Shown: one piece after another, positions 62,806 through 64,000 of the stretch
Numbering within the stretch: position 1 is the stretch's first letter
Layout: each line of letters begins with the position of its first letter
Source of the DNA: Paenibacillus sp. EZ-K15
Lineage (GTDB): Bacteria > Bacillota > Bacilli > Paenibacillales > Paenibacillaceae
Direction: 5' to 3'
Assembly (NCBI RefSeq): GCF_002573715.1
Contig: NZ_PDHM01000016.1
Span: forward strand, 723,649 to 787,648
DNA: 64,000 nt
Translations under genes and position numbers: made by a program
Notes under the pieces: generated by a model
Told to the model about the DNA's origin: nothing
The model's database searches: none
What the model saw: only the letters and a program-made list of their open reading frames with translations

Positions 62806-63163
62806 TTGATTATTAAGCCAGGTTCGATTCTGTTCTGCATTGATTAATAAGTTTGCGAGTTCATTTATTGATAGACTCATGTACCTTCTTTTTGTTCGTT
62901 CTAAATCTCAGAGAGTGTTCCTACTTTTTGCGTGTAATCCTCGTATATTTCTCGAAGTTCCTCTGGTCCTCTTAAAATTCCTTTTTGAATGTCAATGTAT
63001 GCTGCCCAGTTATCATGTAATGATCCGTCGATTCAGATATCTGCTGGGAAGTTGGTGCAGAGTAGTATTCTGTTACTCCAATATCTTTCTGATGAAGAAG
63101 TTCTTTAACGATATCTAACGGTAACTTCTCAGTCTGCACCGCTTGTGTTGCAAAGGCATGACT
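62806..63163 (-). pseudogene. Tn554-type tyrosine recombinase (TnpB-like) remnant
   Basis: Three frames together. From about 63163: FSHAFATQAVQTEKLPLDIV, KELLHQKDIGVTEYYSAPTS, QQISESTDHYM. Then, shifted, NWAAYIDIQKGILRGPEELR, EIYEDYTQKVGTLSEI and a stop. Then RTKRRYMSLSINELANLLIN, AEQNRTWLNNQFESFK. The His of SHAFATQ and the Tyr of TEYYS match the catalytic C-terminus of Tn554-family recombinases, and RGPEELREIY follows in that family. The last frame resembles the start of a TnpC-like protein. The 5' end is cut by a family A repeat. Confidence 0.72.
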
Positions 63164-63321
63164 AAAATACTTATCTAATCGGTAATCGGCTCATGTTCCT
63201 GTCCTTTTCGGCAATCGGTACAAGTTCTTGTCCTCGACTCGGGACAAGAACTTGTACCGATAAAACAAAAAAGGCGCTAAATTAGCAACTTTCTATGGGA
63301 CGATGTTGTTGTCCCTCGACA
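63163..63321 (+). repeat. Family A repeat, copy 14
   Basis: TTATCTAATCGGTAATCGGC, boxes TTCCTGTCC and TTCTTGTCC, inverted GGACAAGAACTTG, GGCGCTAAATTAGCAAC hairpin, TTGTTGTCC and CGACA. It separates the recombinase remnant from another truncated frame on the right. Confidence 0.92.
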
Positions 63322-63547
63322 CTTGTCCATTTTGGGCTCGCGTAACTTCAAAGCAGGAGCGGTTACTCCGAATGATAATTTTGTAATCCGTGGTGACATT
63401 ATCTCCTCCTCCGCCAATGCCTCCTACCTGCCATATGATGGATATGGCTGTTCTTGACAATGAAGTGATACCGTTAATTTTTTTCATCCCTTCGGTATTG
63501 GTCAAGGCATACTTACTCCAATCCTTGCCCCCGGCAATTTTCTCCTC
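63322..63547 (-). pseudogene. Unidentified gene, 3' end cut by family A repeat
   Basis: An open frame reads EEKIAGGKDWSKYALTNTEG, MKKINGITSLSRTAISIIWQ, VGGIGGGGDNVTTDYKIIIR, SNRSCFEVTRAQNGQ, and then enters the repeat terminus TGTCGAGG at 63321 and stops in it. No convincing start codon. The family is not recognised; the Gly-rich turn suggests a beta-rich protein. Confidence 0.4.
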
Positions 63548-63550
63548 ACA

Positions 63551-63590
63551 AACCCCTCACGCTATGCGGCAGCGTAAGGGGTTTTGTTAT
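63551..63590. terminator. Rho-independent terminator
   Basis: AACCCCTCACGCT and AGCGTAAGGGGTT arms with a seven-base loop and a TTTTGTTATT tail on the plus side. Confidence 0.75.
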
Positions 63591-63769
63591 TATTAGTGAA
63601 TATGAGGCAGCATTCTTCTACCTGCTCCAACTGCTCTCTAACCAAGCGGCAGGCACGCAGTAGATACTAAAGTCTTTTTTGGATAACAAGTCTGGCGAAA
63701 ACTCCTCCAGATAAGGGCTGATCAGCTCCCAATACAATCTGAAATAAATAAGCGTGGGCTTCCGCCTGT

Positions 63770-63890
63770 TTACAAGTAATAAATGCCTGTCGAGGTATCG
63801 GCAACGACGAACGGATCTTGGACCGGATTGCGGATTTGCTGAATCGGAAGCGATATTGAATACAATCATCTCGTTCATCCTTCCCATTCG
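63770..63890 (-). pseudogene. GH43 glycosidase N-terminal remnant
   Basis: IQQIRNPVQDPFVVADTSTG, IYYL and a stop at 63770. DPFVVAD and GIYYL are the start of the five-bladed propeller of GH43/GH32-type glycosidases. An adjoining frame upstream gives RMNEMIVFN, so a frameshift separates the start. Nothing of the rest of the enzyme is seen in 63590-63770. Confidence 0.5.
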
Positions 63891-63905
63891 AATGGATAGT
63901 GATAG

Positions 63906-64000
63906 CTACTGCGAGGATGGATGGATCAGCATGGATTTGAGAGGCACCATCGAATCCTCCGGAACGTAATAATTGAATTTGTTGTCGCTGATCTGCCCAA
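63906..64000 (-). CDS. C-terminus of a gene cut by the window edge
   Basis: Open from the right edge to a stop at 63906: GQISDNKFNYYVPEDSMVPL, KSMLIHPSSQ. Too short to identify. Its position just ahead of the GH43 remnant suggests another carbohydrate gene. Confidence 0.4.
   Translation of the reverse strand, partial: GQISDNKFNYYVPEDSMVPLKSMLIHPSSQ

Noticed and set aside
10385..63321. Family A repeats as a CRISPR array
   Set aside because: The copies are kilobases apart, contain internal inverted boxes and lack uniform spacers; no cas gene is present.

Overview
The window looks like chromosome of a Paenibacillus-type Gram-positive (Bacillota, Paenibacillaceae). The grounds are huge secreted enzymes ending in three S-layer-homology (SLH) repeats, LplB/LplC-type sugar permeases without their own ATPase, strong AGGAGG ribosome sites with GTG and TTG starts, a copper-amine-oxidase-type stalk domain, and many AraC, TetR and WYL regulators. 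This is inference from gene content; no ribosomal or housekeeping marker is present.

Layout. 1-7.9 kb: two sugar ABC permeases (cut by the left edge), then a four-gene sugar or cyclitol catabolic operon (two Gfo/Idh/MocA dehydrogenases, a sugar-phosphate isomerase-like protein, a DUF993 aldolase-like protein) with an AraC regulator upstream. 8.3-11.5 kb: decayed genes (a cupin-histidine kinase chimera with a frameshift, a tyrosine-phosphatase remnant) and a DUF2277 gene. 11.6-20.2 kb: two giant SLH-anchored carbohydrate-active proteins (a DUF4855 protein and a GH20 hexosaminidase), probably one operon. 20.5-27.3 kb: an island scar (tRNA-Ala 3' fragment, integrase tail, helicase stub), a lipoprotein, a secreted protein under an apparent BlaI/MecI-type operator, and remnants. 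25-42 kb: mostly small single-gene units with regulators (two ketopantoate-reductase-like/TetR pairs, a DJ-1/PfpI protein with a WYL regulator, an esterase, PhzF, an EamA transporter with LysR, VOC proteins).

42.6-52.8 kb is the most coherent block, all on the minus strand: two permeases, an HlyD-type membrane-fusion protein, a solute-binding lipoprotein, a 976-residue secreted protein of repeated beta-rich modules, then a VanR/VanS-like two-component system and a membrane-anchored stalk protein. An HlyD adaptor inside a sugar-import operon is unusual. 53-64 kb has a DHFR-like reductase, a VOC protein, a GH2 glycosidase split by an in-frame stop beside its AraC regulator, an MFS/UspA pair with an XRE-cupin regulator, and more decayed fragments (Tn554-type recombinase, GH43).

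The strongest unexplained signal is a dispersed repeat, here called family A: about 14 copies between 10.4 and 63.3 kb, nearly all intergenic and all in the same orientation. A full copy is about 195 bp: CTGCCCGTTAG-type left border, two direct TTCTTGTCC boxes, one inverted GGACAAGAAC box, a hairpin, a last TTCTTGTCC box and a terminal CGACA. A second element with the same layout but different sequence (family C) lies at 22.3-22.4 kb, and hairpins followed by CTAACG-n-CGTTAG (family B) are also scattered. Several genes are cut, or have their last codons supplied, by these repeats. No transposase for them is intact here.
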